Assembly: GCA_944384905.1 (NCBI GenBank)
Contig: CALWVE010000008.1
Coordinates: 1-64,000 of the forward strand
DNA length: 64,000 nt
Direction: 5' to 3'
Source of the DNA: an uncultured Clostridia bacterium
GTDB lineage: Bacteria > Bacillota > Clostridia > Oscillospirales > Acutalibacteraceae
The notes beneath the pieces are model-generated. The model was not told where the DNA came from. It was given only the letters and a program-made list of their open reading frames with translations, and made no database searches. Numbering within the stretch: position 1 is the first letter of the stretch; each line of letters opens with the position of its first letter. The translations under genes were made by a program, and so were the position numbers. Shown in pieces: positions 8,281-17,776 of this stretch.

Positions 8281-9183
8281 TTAAGCATAGCTGGAAGCGG
8301 AAAGCTTCTTTTTCAGCGCAGCATAAAAACTGTCTTTTCCAATTTTAATCATACGGGCGCGCCGGTCCGATTTAAAGAACCGCACCGTTGTACCCGGCTC
8401 AACCACAAACCGCTGGAAACTGTCAATCTCTAAAAGCGGCTGATCGTCATCATTATCACCTGTGCGCAAAACGGGAAGCACGGTGATCTCAATGCTATCC
8501 TCACCCGGCACCACCAGCGGACAGTTCGCGCGAAACTGAGAGCAAACCGGCGTAATGACAAAGCAATCCGAAGCCGGCATCAGCACAGGGCCGCCGGCCG
8601 AAATATTATAAGCCGTGGAACCTGTAGGCGTAGCCACGAGAATACCATCGCCGGAAAACTGATTGATGCTGTTGCCGTTCACCGAGACGCTGAATTTAAG
8701 CGCCCGGTTGAGCGAGGCACGATGAATAACCGCTTCGTTAAATCCCAGAAAAGACTGTTCCGTACCATCCGGGCCGTTAATTCGGCCCTCGAGCACAATG
8801 CGTTCTTCAATAAAACTTGTCTGTGACAAGATCGCATCGATGAAACGAGGGGCGTCCACCGGTTCGCACTCGGTCAGGTAGCCGATCCGGCCGAAATTCA
8901 CCCCGAAAAACGGAACGTCAAACAAATCGAACTTATGCATATTGGCCAGCACCGTTCCGTCTCCGCCTAGAATAACCACCACATCTCCCTGCGGGCGAAC
9001 CGGGTCTGCGAGCGAATCACAGGACGCGCCTGTAAAGCGGGCATGTTCGGGCAGCATGGAAACGCGCTGTCCGCGCCAGTGCAGCAGATTGGTTAGCTGC
9101 AGGGCGAACGCCGCTGTTTCTTCTTTCAGACAATTGGGGATAATCAAAAAATTCAGCACACCGGCCACCTCATTTTCCCGCAA
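8281..9183 (-). CDS. nadK: NAD kinase
   Basis: ATP-NAD kinase making NADP+ from NAD+; 300 residues, typical of bacterial NadK. The nucleotide-binding signature GGDGT is near residue 73 in VVILGGDGTVL, with FGRIGYL and the substrate motif FNEAVIHR downstream, then the conserved DGILVATPTGSTAY. The start is uncertain: the ATG at 9183 has a poor ribosome binding site, and a GTG six codons later follows AGGTGG. The gene lies 12 bases after the LysR-type gene and ends in a strong terminator. Supplying NADP fits the neighbouring NfnAB system. Confidence 0.94.
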   Translation of the reverse strand: MRENEVAGVLNFLIIPNCLKEETAAFALQLTNLLHWRGQRVSMLPEHARFTGASCDSLADPVRPQGDVVVILGGDGTVLANMHKFDLFDVPFFGVNFGRIGYLTECEPVDAPRFIDAILSQTSFIEERIVLEGRINGPDGTEQSFLGFNEAVIHRASLNRALKFSVSVNGNSINQFSGDGILVATPTGSTAYNISAGGPVLMPASDCFVITPVCSQFRANCPLVVPGEDSIEITVLPVLRTGDNDDDQPLLEIDSFQRFVVEPGTTVRFFKSDRRARMIKIGKDSFYAALKKKLSASSYA

Positions 9184-9195
9184 ATCCTGCGTTGA

Positions 9196-10125
9196 TTACG
9201 CATAATCCCGCAGCGCAACATCGTTTTTGGCCTCAAACAGCAAGTCTACAAAACGGCGCTCATACACCGTAAATTTATGTCCCTTTGGATATACGATCAT
9301 ATCCCGGCACTGAGGCGCGCCAAGACAGGCCCGCTGTACCAGTCCAAACCGTTCCAGCCAGGAATCCGGAACCGGCGCGGTCCACATATAAGCACCCTCA
9401 ATTTCCGCCAGCAGATCAAACTGTCCGCAGCGCTCCTGAACCTGCACGCAGCGAATACCGCGTCCGGGTTCTTTTCTCGGCGCAGTGGGCGTAAGATACG
9501 GAACCGCATGATCGCTGTGTGTAATCTGAAGGTATGCGGAAAGATCTTCCGCGTGCAGCAAAGGAGCCTGCGCCAGCGGATGCCGGTTTGAAAACAGAAC
9601 CAGCTTTTCAAAATCCCAAAGCGGCTCATGTTCCAGCTGTTTATCAGACAGATAATCCAGAAAATACGTTTCGTGTTCTTTACCGCAGCGGATCACGCCC
9701 AAATCAAATTGTCCGTCGGTTATATGGGCAATCGTCTGCATGGCACTGGCTTCCTGAATGTTGACCTGCACCGCTTTTTCCGGGCTAAGCGAAGCCACAA
9801 AACGCGTGACCGCACCGGAAATATAACTGCTGCGCGGAATGGAAACGCTCAGCTGCTGAGTATCGGCGCTTTCCGCATCGGAAAGCGATTCCATTTTTTC
9901 AAGCTGTGCCAGAATATTGCGGGCATAAACCAGGAACTCCGATCCCTTAGCCGTGGGCGCCACACCTTTGGAAGTGCGCTGAAAAATAACAAAGCCCAGC
10001 GTATCCTCCAATTCTTTGATCGCCTTACTCAGGTTCGGCTGACCCATAAACAGATTTTCGGCCGCCTGTGTAATGGAGCGGGTGCGTTCCACTTCGATGG
10101 CATATTTAAAATGCAATGTGTTCAT
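9196..10125 (-). CDS. LysR-family transcriptional regulator
   Basis: 309-residue regulator with an N-terminal winged helix-turn-helix (residues 2-60: AIEVERTRSITQAAENLFMGQPNLSKAI is the recognition region, seen in parts) and a periplasmic-binding-like effector domain. Start at 10125 follows AGGAGG at six bases; the frame remains open to 10185 but without a ribosome binding site. The gene is followed at 12 bases by nadK and preceded by ilvA with a terminator between. It may control its own operon or ilvA; the effector cannot be inferred. Confidence 0.9.
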   Translation of the reverse strand: MNTLHFKYAIEVERTRSITQAAENLFMGQPNLSKAIKELEDTLGFVIFQRTSKGVAPTAKGSEFLVYARNILAQLEKMESLSDAESADTQQLSVSIPRSSYISGAVTRFVASLSPEKAVQVNIQEASAMQTIAHITDGQFDLGVIRCGKEHETYFLDYLSDKQLEHEPLWDFEKLVLFSNRHPLAQAPLLHAEDLSAYLQITHSDHAVPYLTPTAPRKEPGRGIRCVQVQERCGQFDLLAEIEGAYMWTAPVPDSWLERFGLVQRACLGAPQCRDMIVYPKGHKFTVYERRFVDLLFEAKNDVALRDYA

Positions 10126-10159
10126 CGGGTTCCTCCTGCCTGCATTCTTTCTCTTTAGT

Positions 10160-10201
10160 ATAAAGAAGCGCCGCGTATTTGTCAATGACCACGCAGCGCT
10201 T
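10160..10201 (-). terminator. Terminator after ilvA
   Basis: An 11-bp stem with one wobble pair (10166-10176 with 10191-10201) follows the ilvA stop by 9 bases on the minus strand and is followed by a short T-rich tract (CTTTA). The tract is weak, so termination may be partial. Confidence 0.5.
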
Positions 10202-10209
10202 CGACGATA

Positions 10210-11403
10210 TTACACCAGTTTGAAGCCGGCTTTTACCAAAGCCGCAGTAATTTCATTGATATGATCGTAGTTGCGGGTTTCCAGCACCAAACGCAGATAG
10301 CAGCCGTTGATATCGGCCGTCTCACTGGCACGCTCGTGGTGAACGGAAATAACATTGCCGCCGCAATCGGAAATAATACGGGAAACGTCGCGCAGCTGAC
10401 CAGGCTTATCCATCAGTTCGATGCACAGGTTGCAGGTACGGCCGGATTTCAGCAAACCGCGGCTGATTACACGCGACAAGATCGTCACATCGATGTTACC
10501 GCCCGAAACAACACAGACAACTTTCTTGCCCTGTACCGGCAGCTTATTGAACATAACCGCGGCCACGGAAACCGCGCCGGCACCTTCGGCGATCATCTTC
10601 TGCTGTTCCATCAAAGCGAGGATTGCGGAAGAAATTTCGTCTTCGGAAACTGTTACGATTTCATCCACATATTGACTGCACAGTTCAAATGTATGCTCGC
10701 CCGGTTCTTTAACCGCGATACCATCAGCGATCGTGGAAACGCTATCGAGACGCTCAATCTTTCCGTCGCGGATTGCGTTGAACATACTCGGTGCGCCGGC
10801 TGCCTGTACGCCGTATACCTTGATGTCGGGGCGCAGGCTCTTAAGCGCAAAAGCTACGCCGGAGATCAGTCCGCCGCCGCCGATCGGAACCACAACGGCA
10901 TCTACATCGTCCATCTCGTCCAGAATTTCCAGACCGATGGTTCCCTGGCCGGCAATCACGTTTTCATCGTCAAACGGATGAATAAACGTGTAGCCATGCT
11001 CATCGCGCAGCTGAACCGCACGATTGTACGCGTCGTCGTAAACGCCCTCTACCATCACAACTTCGGCGCCATAGCGCTTTGTGGCTTCCACTTTGGAAAT
11101 CGGCGCACCGTCCGGCAGGCAGATCAGCGATTTGATACCGTACTTGGTTGCGGCAAGCGCCACACCCTGCGCATGGTTGCCGGCGGAGCAGGCAATCACG
11201 CCGCGGGCTTTTTCTTCTTCGGTCAGCTGAGAAATCTTATAGCCGGAGCCCCGCACTTTAAACGAACCGGTGACCTGCAGGTTCTCGGGTTTGAGGTAAA
11301 CCTGGCAGTCGTGATTCAGTTCCGGCGCGGAAATCAGAGCCGTAGGACGGATAACATCGCGCAGAACAAAGGCGGCATGGTAGATTTTATCAAGTGTAAG
11401 CAT
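10210..11403 (-). CDS. ilvA: Threonine ammonia-lyase with ACT domain
   Basis: PLP enzyme deaminating threonine to 2-oxobutanoate, either for isoleucine synthesis or threonine fermentation. 397 residues: the PLP-lysine motif GSFKVRGS is near residue 47, the glycine-rich phosphate loop (PIGGGGLISG) near 170, and a C-terminal ACT domain (about 325-397) begins at CNLCIELMDKPGQL. The single ACT domain is the form common in Clostridia, intermediate between biosynthetic IlvA and catabolic TdcB. The ATG at 11403 is chosen because AAAGGAAG precedes it. Feedback or ligand control through the ACT domain is expected of the family. Confidence 0.92.
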   Translation of the reverse strand: MLTLDKIYHAAFVLRDVIRPTALISAPELNHDCQVYLKPENLQVTGSFKVRGSGYKISQLTEEEKARGVIACSAGNHAQGVALAATKYGIKSLICLPDGAPISKVEATKRYGAEVVMVEGVYDDAYNRAVQLRDEHGYTFIHPFDDENVIAGQGTIGLEILDEMDDVDAVVVPIGGGGLISGVAFALKSLRPDIKVYGVQAAGAPSMFNAIRDGKIERLDSVSTIADGIAVKEPGEHTFELCSQYVDEIVTVSEDEISSAILALMEQQKMIAEGAGAVSVAAVMFNKLPVQGKKVVCVVSGGNIDVTILSRVISRGLLKSGRTCNLCIELMDKPGQLRDVSRIISDCGGNVISVHHERASETADINGCYLRLVLETRNYDHINEITAALVKAGFKLV

Positions 11404-11482
11404 GTAACAACTTCCTTTCAATGCGGGGACGGGAACCGACCGCAAATAAGCCTCACAACAAAATTGTGCTTAATATGTTATT

Positions 11483-12865
11483 TTACGCCGGTTCTTCTTC
11501 GATTTCAATAGGTAAAGTCGTTTTTTCTTCTACCATATTGTTTAGCCAGGTGCCTTTTTTCAGCAATACAAAGCCGATAACGCATTTAATCAGATCGAGC
11601 GACTGCACCAGCGCATACAGCGGCAGAATGGGCAGCGTGGTGAAACGGGAAAGCACAAACGCAACCGGAGCGGAGAAAACAAACATAAATCCGCAGTCGA
11701 AGAAGAAAGTAATAACCGTACGTCCGCCAGAGCGCAAAGCAAAATAGGCGCAATTCAGGAAGCACATGATCGGCATGCAGCAGGCCGACACCAGAATAAA
11801 CTGGGAAGCATAGCTTCTGATTTCGTCGGATGTATTATACAGCATCGGGAACACATGCGACATGGAAACCATAAGCAGCCCCACGCCCACACTGATCGTC
11901 ATGGCAAAAGCCATCAGCCAGGTATTGGTGCGGCGTGCTTCTTCCATCTCTCCGGCACCCAGCAGCTTACCGATGATAATAGAAACAGCGCTGCCAAACG
12001 AAATAACCAGCACGTTAAACAGGTTTGTAACGGTAGAAGAAATATTCATACCAGCTACCACAACCAGGCCGCGAATAGAATAGCACTGCATCAGAAGCGC
12101 CATACCGGTAGACCACAGCGCCTCATTGAGCATCAGTGGGAAACCACGCAGCAGGATTTTGCGTGCAAGCGGCAGCGGAACGGAGAATCCTTTGTACAAT
12201 CCAATGATAAACGGATTGCGCGCGGGATGCGTATGCGTCCAAGCCACAATGACAATCGCTTCCACATAACGAGAAACAACCGTAGCGATTGCCGCGCCCA
12301 CAACGCCCAGTTTCGGCGCACCGAAGTTACCGAAAATCAAGATATAGTTGAGCACCAGATTGACAAACACCGCCAGAATACCGGCCTTCATGGGCAAAAC
12401 CGTTTCACCCGTTTCACGCAGGGTACCGGCATATACCTGGCTGATTGCGAACGGCACAAGTCCCCATACCATAACGGCCAGATAATCCTTGCCATAGCGC
12501 AAAGTTTCTTCTACGCTGCCGGACGAACCGCCGTCGTGCAGATACAAGCCGATCAGCGGTTCCCCACAGAATACGAACAAAAGGATACCGACCAGCGTAA
12601 GAAACGCCACCACCATCAATTTCAGGCGGATGGTATAGCGGATACCTTTCTGGTTATCGCTTCCGTAAAACTGTGCGGTAAAAATACCGGGTCCGGCCAC
12701 GCCGCCGAACACACACAGGTTAAACACGAACATCAGCTGGTTAATAATCGCTACACCCGACATTGGATCGGTTCCCACGCGGCCGACCATCAGATTATCC
12801 AGCAGGCTGACAAAGTTGGTGATACCGTTTTGCACAATAATCGGCACAACCACCATCAAGGTCAT
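11483..12865 (-). CDS. MATE-family efflux transporter, N-terminus apparently frameshifted
   Basis: Multidrug and toxin extrusion transporter with about twelve membrane helices, 460 residues from the first in-frame ATG. The MATE start region PIIVQNGITNFVSLLDNLMVGR is present in pieces from residue 8. The family normally has 15-20 further residues ahead. Upstream, the expected residues (RKKHLNRFIGTKEFYA) are encoded, but a start codon in frame is missing. A TTG with a good GGGAG site at 12913-12915 is out of frame by one base, the shift falling in a run of six A (12905-12910 on this strand). This looks like a one-base deletion or a sequencing error in a homopolymer; alternatively translation begins at 12865. 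It follows the EamA gene closely, in the same operon. Confidence 0.85.
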   Translation of the reverse strand: MTLMVVVPIIVQNGITNFVSLLDNLMVGRVGTDPMSGVAIINQLMFVFNLCVFGGVAGPGIFTAQFYGSDNQKGIRYTIRLKLMVVAFLTLVGILLFVFCGEPLIGLYLHDGGSSGSVEETLRYGKDYLAVMVWGLVPFAISQVYAGTLRETGETVLPMKAGILAVFVNLVLNYILIFGNFGAPKLGVVGAAIATVVSRYVEAIVIVAWTHTHPARNPFIIGLYKGFSVPLPLARKILLRGFPLMLNEALWSTGMALLMQCYSIRGLVVVAGMNISSTVTNLFNVLVISFGSAVSIIIGKLLGAGEMEEARRTNTWLMAFAMTISVGVGLLMVSMSHVFPMLYNTSDEIRSYASQFILVSACCMPIMCFLNCAYFALRSGGRTVITFFFDCGFMFVFSAPVAFVLSRFTTLPILPLYALVQSLDLIKCVIGFVLLKKGTWLNNMVEEKTTLPIEIEEEPA

Positions 12866-12946
12866 CGCATAAAATTCTTTTGTTCCGATAAAACGATTCA
12901 GATGTTTTTTCGCAAACGAACTCCCTTCCTCTATTGCTTCAAACGC

Positions 12947-13921
12947 TCAGGCCGTCTGATTCGATTTGGCCGCAGAACGATTTTCCCATTTGGACGAAAG
13001 CTTATTGACTACAAAAATACCGATGCAGACCAGGACCAGAGCCGAAAGTGTCTGCAAATTAAAGGCCTGCTCCACTTCACCCAGCATCAGCGCCGAGAAC
13101 AGCACGCCGAAGATCGGCGTCATAAAGCCGTACACGGCGATGCGCGAAACGGGGTTGACTTTGAGCAGCATGCCCCACAGTGAATAGGCCACGGCCGAAA
13201 GCACCGCCAGATAGAACAGCACGCCTACGCCGGCCCAGGTAACCTGCGCCAGACGTCCGCCCAAAACAAAGCCCAGCAAGGCCATCACCGCGCCGCCCAG
13301 CATAAACTGATAGCCGCTGAGCGTAACCGGATTTTCGGTTTTGGAATAGCTTTTAATCAGCGAAGAAGAAACCGCATACCAGAAATTAGAGATCAGTACA
13401 CACCCTTCACCCAAGAAAGTCATATTCAAATCAAGCGTACTGCCGTCAAGGTTGACGATCACCATACCGATCAGACCCAGAACGCACCCGGCAAACTTTA
13501 CGACCGTGAACCGCTCGTTGCGGAACAGGAAGCAGGCCACCAAAATAACAATAAACGGAGAAGCGCTCTGCACAATCGACGATTTTACACCTGTGGAATT
13601 AGCCACGCCGGTATAGAAAAAGATGTACTGCAAAACGGTCTGCACCAAAGCCAGCTTACCGATATTAGGTAGTGAGCTTTTGGCCGGGATCAAAGGCTTG
13701 CGGTTAAGCGCGCTGCCGATGAGAATAGCCAGCAGACCGGCAAAAAAGAAACGAAGTCCGGCAAACAGCAGGATAGCGGGTGTATCGGCTGTGTTGATGG
13801 CAAAAAGAGCATAACCCGTCTTGATGGTAGGCGATGCACTGCCCCACAGCGCGCAACACAAAGTGGCGCAAAGCCCGGCGATCAGAGCATTTTGCAGCCC
13901 GGTTTTCTTTTGATGTTCCAT
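12947..13921 (-). CDS. EamA/DMT-superfamily permease
   Basis: Ten-helix drug/metabolite transporter, 324 residues, with two EamA repeats (about 15-150 and 165-310). The first repeat opens with CALWGSASPTIKTGYAL and includes the family-typical LRFFFAG; the second ends in LVCIGIFVVNK before a hydrophilic tail. The substrate cannot be predicted. Start is ATG with GGAG twelve bases upstream, a long spacing. It lies 35 bases after dtd and 31 bases before the likely original start of the MATE gene, consistent with a five-gene operon. Confidence 0.88.
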   Translation of the reverse strand: MEHQKKTGLQNALIAGLCATLCCALWGSASPTIKTGYALFAINTADTPAILLFAGLRFFFAGLLAILIGSALNRKPLIPAKSSLPNIGKLALVQTVLQYIFFYTGVANSTGVKSSIVQSASPFIVILVACFLFRNERFTVVKFAGCVLGLIGMVIVNLDGSTLDLNMTFLGEGCVLISNFWYAVSSSLIKSYSKTENPVTLSGYQFMLGGAVMALLGFVLGGRLAQVTWAGVGVLFYLAVLSAVAYSLWGMLLKVNPVSRIAVYGFMTPIFGVLFSALMLGEVEQAFNLQTLSALVLVCIGIFVVNKLSSKWENRSAAKSNQTA

Positions 13922-13956
13922 GATAAATAACGACTCCTTAAAAATTTGAAAATGCT

Positions 13957-14412
13957 TTAGGCGCCTGCCAGATCGCGGCTGTCGAGCACGATCGTGAACG
14001 GACCGTCGTTTTCCAGTTCGATCTTCATATCAGCGCCGAAGATGCCTTTTTCCACAACCGGAACCTGTTTACGGCAAGCTTCCAGTACATATTCATACAG
14101 CTCGTTGGCCATGTCCGGCGCTGCCGCCCCGATAAACGACGGACGGAAGCCGCGCTTGCAATCGGCATAAAGTGTAAACTGCGAAACCATCAGCAGACTT
14201 CCGTTTACATCGGCCAGAGCCAGATTGGTTTTTCCGTTGGCGTCATCAAAAATTCTGAGGCCGCACAGTTTATGCACCATTTTATCGGCGATAGCCTCAT
14301 TATCTTCCGGACAGACGCCAACCAGAACCAGAAATCCCTTTCCGATCGTTCCGACCGCTTCGCCGTCTACACGCACACAGGCGTGGTTGACTCGCTGAAT
14401 AACAAATCTCAT
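13957..14412 (-). CDS. dtd: D-aminoacyl-tRNA deacylase
   Basis: Removes D-amino acids (and glycine from tRNA-Ala) from mischarged tRNA in the cytoplasm. 151 residues, the standard length. The catalytic motif [17 protein letters not shown] is near residues 77-93, and the Gly-cisPro-type motif NDGPFT near 134. The start ATG overlaps the stop of the heparinase-like gene (ATGA), so it is translationally coupled to an unrelated metabolic gene. Confidence 0.95.
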   Translation of the reverse strand: MRFVIQRVNHACVRVDGEAVGTIGKGFLVLVGVCPEDNEAIADKMVHKLCGLRIFDDANGKTNLALADVNGSLLMVSQFTLYADCKRGFRPSFIGAAAPDMANELYEYVLEACRKQVPVVEKGIFGADMKIELENDGPFTIVLDSRDLAGA

Positions 14413-16526
14413 GCTTTTTCTCCTTCTGTTTTGGGGTATATCGTAACGGTTACGTGCAGGTCATGCACGCACTTCTTTTCTTGTGTATGCCATAAAGCGT
14501 GGAATTGCTGGGGCATCGAAACATGATAGGCTTCCGGTTCGCTGGCGTTAAGATCCACCGCAAACGTATCCTGTGTTTCCAAGCCGCCAAGATTTCCGGC
14601 TTCGGGATGTATCCGCATCAAAACGCCGAGGCGTTCCAACAGCAAATCGTTCCCGCTGATTTGCGGACGAGCCAGCATATGCAGCGGGAAAGAAACCGAG
14701 CACGGCAAATCGCTTTCCACGTGATCGAAAATATCCAACTCATTTTTGTGCAGGCTCAGCGTGCGCTGCCAACGTGCACCGCCCGGATAAGCACCGGAAA
14801 GATCCAGTACAATCGTTCCGCCGTCTTCCGTTTGTTTGGCCGAAAGAATTTTACCGGCCGACAAGCGGCTGAACGGATACTGCCCTTCCCCGTCGATCAG
14901 CAAAGCATTATGCGCACGGGTGGAATTTGCCCATTCGCGATGATGCCGCGAACCGCATTTTCGCCCGAAATAGCCCGAGGGCGAAAGCAGAGCAATTCCG
15001 TTCCAGAACAAAGCGAACGAACCCTGATCGGGATAGCGGTGACTATCGGAACCAAAACGCGAAGCCCGCGCCAGCAGATTGAGGTCATCCGAGTGACCGA
15101 AATCGGTATGCAGGCTGACAAAACCGGCCTGCGGAAAAACAGCCAGTGCATTATTTCCCCGTTCTTTTTCCTCATAAACAGGGCCGTCCGGCAAAAACAC
15201 ATCCAATAGATGCAGGCTGTACAGATCAATCGATTCTTCGCAGCGGCGATACATCGCTCTGGCCGCTTCGGGGCCGAAACGAGCCGCATACACCCGCATG
15301 GGATTTTGCGCAAAGAAACCCGGCCATTCGGGGTCTTCGCTATGGCACCAGTATCCGTCGCCGAACGGATGGTTCTCATGATCCGGGTCGGCAAAATGCA
15401 GGAAAAAGCGCGTGACATGCCGATAAAACGGACGGCAGAGGAAATCCGCGCCGGAAAAACGGCGAACGGCGCTGAAAAACGGCAAATACCATTTGGTGTA
15501 GCTGGAGGCATAGAAAGGCCCTTCCGCCCAGCCGCCGTCGGGCGTGCCGTAATGCGGGAAAATCCCGCCGTAAATTTCGAGGGCACGTTCCAGCCAATCC
15601 AACAGCAAATCATCCGGGCACACCCCGGTGCCTTTCAGCACCAGCGCGGCCTCTCCCAGATAAGCCGGGATACGGCCGGCATGGGAGTCGCCGGGATTAC
15701 GACAATAATCCAGATTCCGCAAGCGAATATCGCATTGCTGAGCATAGCTGAACACCGTTTGAGCCGCCCAGGCGCGTTCTTTTTCGTTTAAGAGCGGATA
15801 CAACAAATCAAACACAGTAGGCAGACAGCGAGCCATGGACAGGCCGACCTCATCTCCCCACGGACCGTTGAGCGAGCAAGGGCCGTTCGGGCTCCAATCG
15901 CACAGCGCAAGGAAAAGTTCCTTACCGCGATGTCCCGCGGCTTCATCTTCAAGCAAAACATATGCCAAAGAAAGCGCCACCAAATCACGATCGCAGAAAT
16001 CGCGGAAACGTCCGAAATACTCACGGTACGGAAGCGCGTTTTCATCCAGATGGAACATCGGCCGTTCAGGCAGCGGGTCATTCATGGCAACTGCGACGGT
16101 ACGGCGAAGCGTTTCCAGCTCCGTTTTGCGCGCACGCAGCGCCTCTAAATCTTGTTTAGAAAACAAATGACGCGGCCGCTCATTCGGCACACGGTCAAAG
16201 ACTTCACGGGCATTGGGGCGCAAAAAAGGAATCGCCTCTCGAGAAACCGTAAAGGTCTGTTCCCCGCGCTGTTCTCCATCTTCCGTTGTAACATTCCAGC
16301 GATAATTTCCGGCGGGCAGCACACGATCCGGCACGATATAATTTTTCTCGGTCTTTCCCTGCCAGACCAAATTTCCATGTTCATCGGCAATTTCAACCGT
16401 TACCGCACAGGGCGTTGACTGCGTAAGCCACGAAAGGCAGGGCGGCGTTTCTTCTACGCACTCGCCGTTTTCCGGAAACGGGAAAATCTGGCGCTCATCG
16501 TTGCGTTCTTTTAAAAAGACAGCCAT
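14409..16526 (-). CDS. Heparinase II/III-like protein, cytoplasmic
   Basis: 705-residue protein with an N-terminal Ig/Fn3-like domain (about 1-95), an alpha-helical toroid (about 110-400) and a C-terminal beta-rich heparinase II/III domain (about 470-690). Candidate catalytic positions typical of PL12/PL15/PL17/PL21-type lyases are H282 in GDSHAGR, tyrosines in EGPFYASSY (335-343), and the conserved [14 protein letters not shown] in the C-terminal domain. There is no signal peptide or lipobox, so it should act inside the cell on imported oligosaccharides, for example unsaturated uronic acid products. The polysaccharide class cannot be settled. GGAGG precedes the ATG. It sits 12 bases after an acyltransferase gene and overlaps dtd. 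Confidence 0.82.
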   Translation of the reverse strand: MAVFLKERNDERQIFPFPENGECVEETPPCLSWLTQSTPCAVTVEIADEHGNLVWQGKTEKNYIVPDRVLPAGNYRWNVTTEDGEQRGEQTFTVSREAIPFLRPNAREVFDRVPNERPRHLFSKQDLEALRARKTELETLRRTVAVAMNDPLPERPMFHLDENALPYREYFGRFRDFCDRDLVALSLAYVLLEDEAAGHRGKELFLALCDWSPNGPCSLNGPWGDEVGLSMARCLPTVFDLLYPLLNEKERAWAAQTVFSYAQQCDIRLRNLDYCRNPGDSHAGRIPAYLGEAALVLKGTGVCPDDLLLDWLERALEIYGGIFPHYGTPDGGWAEGPFYASSYTKWYLPFFSAVRRFSGADFLCRPFYRHVTRFFLHFADPDHENHPFGDGYWCHSEDPEWPGFFAQNPMRVYAARFGPEAARAMYRRCEESIDLYSLHLLDVFLPDGPVYEEKERGNNALAVFPQAGFVSLHTDFGHSDDLNLLARASRFGSDSHRYPDQGSFALFWNGIALLSPSGYFGRKCGSRHHREWANSTRAHNALLIDGEGQYPFSRLSAGKILSAKQTEDGGTIVLDLSGAYPGGARWQRTLSLHKNELDIFDHVESDLPCSVSFPLHMLARPQISGNDLLLERLGVLMRIHPEAGNLGGLETQDTFAVDLNASEPEAYHVSMPQQFHALWHTQEKKCVHDLHVTVTIYPKTEGEKA

Positions 16527-16538
16527 ACAAACGCCTCC

Positions 16539-17078
16539 TCAGTTCTTTTCGTGAAACCAGTGGTATTCACCGGTTTGAGGGTCGATTTCCCCGATTTGTT
16601 TCGCGGGAGCACCGGCCAGAATCGCATAATCCGGCGTGCTCTTGGTCACCACCGCGCCGGCGCATACAAGATTGCAGCGTCCCAATGTGACACCTGCCGT
16701 AACGGTCACGCCGCTGGCAAGCCAAGAACCTTCGCCGATTACAATGGCGTTATTGCTGGTTGTGCGCGCGGAAAAATATCCCGTTTCGGGATCGAATTTA
16801 TGATTTCCCGCAGGCAATGTACAATGGGGACCGATCAGCACATGATCTCCGATCGTCACGTCCCCGTTGAGATACGTATACAGGCCGATAAAAACATCGG
16901 AGCCAACCTGTTCTTTCGGAATACGGATAATTGCGCCCGGTGCTACCCGAACGTGCCGCCCGCCGAGCCCAAGCAATTCGGCGCGGCGTTCGTTAAAATC
17001 AGCCCGGTCTGTCTCGCAGGTGTAGCGAGTCAGTAATTCAAACATTTCATCATCAAAAACCGGATTTTTCTGTTCCAA
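16539..17078 (-). CDS. Hexapeptide-repeat acyltransferase (LbH fold)
   Basis: 179-residue left-handed beta-helix acyltransferase of the maltose/xenobiotic acetyltransferase type. Hexapeptide repeats run through VTIGDHVLIGPHCTL and ASGVTVTAGVTLG to AGAVVTKSTPDYAILAGAPAK, with the catalytic histidine probably in the GNHKFD loop. The start is TTG at 17078, with GGGGAGG six bases upstream. The ATG 19 codons further up would overlap the likely -10 box (17119-17124), so it is excluded. It leads the operon with the heparinase-like gene, suggesting acetylation of a related sugar. Confidence 0.82.
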   Translation of the reverse strand: MEQKNPVFDDEMFELLTRYTCETDRADFNERRAELLGLGGRHVRVAPGAIIRIPKEQVGSDVFIGLYTYLNGDVTIGDHVLIGPHCTLPAGNHKFDPETGYFSARTTSNNAIVIGEGSWLASGVTVTAGVTLGRCNLVCAGAVVTKSTPDYAILAGAPAKQIGEIDPQTGEYHWFHEKN

Positions 17079-17118
17079 AAAAGTCCTCCCCTTCCGATAC
17101 GGAATCCATACAGAGTTC

Positions 17119-17124
17119 AGTATA
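17119..17124 (-). promoter_or_regulatory. Extended -10 promoter for the acyltransferase/heparinase operon
   Basis: TGCTATACT on the minus strand is a consensus extended -10 element. Transcription would start near 17112, about 34 bases before the TTG start. The -35 region is poor, as is common with extended -10 promoters. Confidence 0.5.
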
Positions 17125-17183
17125 GCATACAACATTTTTTTTGGCCAGTCGGATAATAGAAAAAATTAACGAAAAACATCAAA

Positions 17184-17219
17184 CAAAAAAGCCGGCGGAA
17201 GAAAAACTTCCGTCGGCTT
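17184..17219 (-). terminator. Terminator after the Nudix gene region, upstream of the acyltransferase operon
   Basis: A 12-bp stem with one mismatch (17190-17201 with 17207-17218) followed on the minus strand by six T. It lies upstream of the Nudix start? No: it lies between the acyltransferase promoter (17119) and the Nudix stop (17243), so on the minus strand it ends the degV-Nudix transcript. Confidence 0.75.
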
Positions 17220-17242
17220 AAAATGTTCCGGCCCCTTCGACG

Positions 17243-17755
17243 TCAACCCGCAAGGCCGGGGCAATCAAAAAAGTAGGAAAGGGAATCAACCAGCAGACCG
17301 CGATCAAACAAATCCCGGATCTGCTTACGTGTCATCCAACATGTCTGCGCCACCTCTTCCGTGGTAGACGCGGAAAGATCAACCTCACCGTTGTATTCAA
17401 ACAGCCAGACATCCAAAATATCATTGAATTTTCGGCCGTTTAGCGTTTTTCTGACTTTTGAAAACAGCAGCTTACCGGAAGAAGCATCGAGATCCAGCCC
17501 GACCTCTTCCTTTACTTCCCGGACGGCTCCCTGCAAACTGTTTTCCCCTTTTACAACCGATCCGCCTACCGTTTCCCACATAAGCGGAAACGAAGGACGG
17601 CTGGCATCCCGCTGCGAGATCAGGTATTCCCCACGCCGGTTGCGAATCCAGACATGCACCACCAAATGATAACGGTTATCGGGCAGTTCTTCTCCGCGGA
17701 TATGCGTTTCGCCCGTATATTTTCGATCCTCGGTATATAAATCCCAGTATTCCAC
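17243..17755 (-). CDS. Nudix hydrolase (IPP isomerase-like/YfcD type)
   Basis: 170-residue Nudix protein. The Nudix box fits GX5EX7REUXEEXGU: G65, E71, R79-E80, E83-E84, G86. The N-terminal sequence WDLYTEDRKYTGETHIRG and the YHLVVHVWI strand are typical of the IPP-isomerase-like Nudix subfamily, which in Firmicutes usually hydrolyses nucleotide-like pyrophosphates; the substrate is unknown. It lies 21 bases after degV and probably shares its transcript. Confidence 0.87.
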   Translation of the reverse strand: MEYWDLYTEDRKYTGETHIRGEELPDNRYHLVVHVWIRNRRGEYLISQRDASRPSFPLMWETVGGSVVKGENSLQGAVREVKEEVGLDLDASSGKLLFSKVRKTLNGRKFNDILDVWLFEYNGEVDLSASTTEEVAQTCWMTRKQIRDLFDRGLLVDSLSYFFDCPGLAG

Positions 17756-17776
17756 GGCAAAGTCCTCCGTACAATT

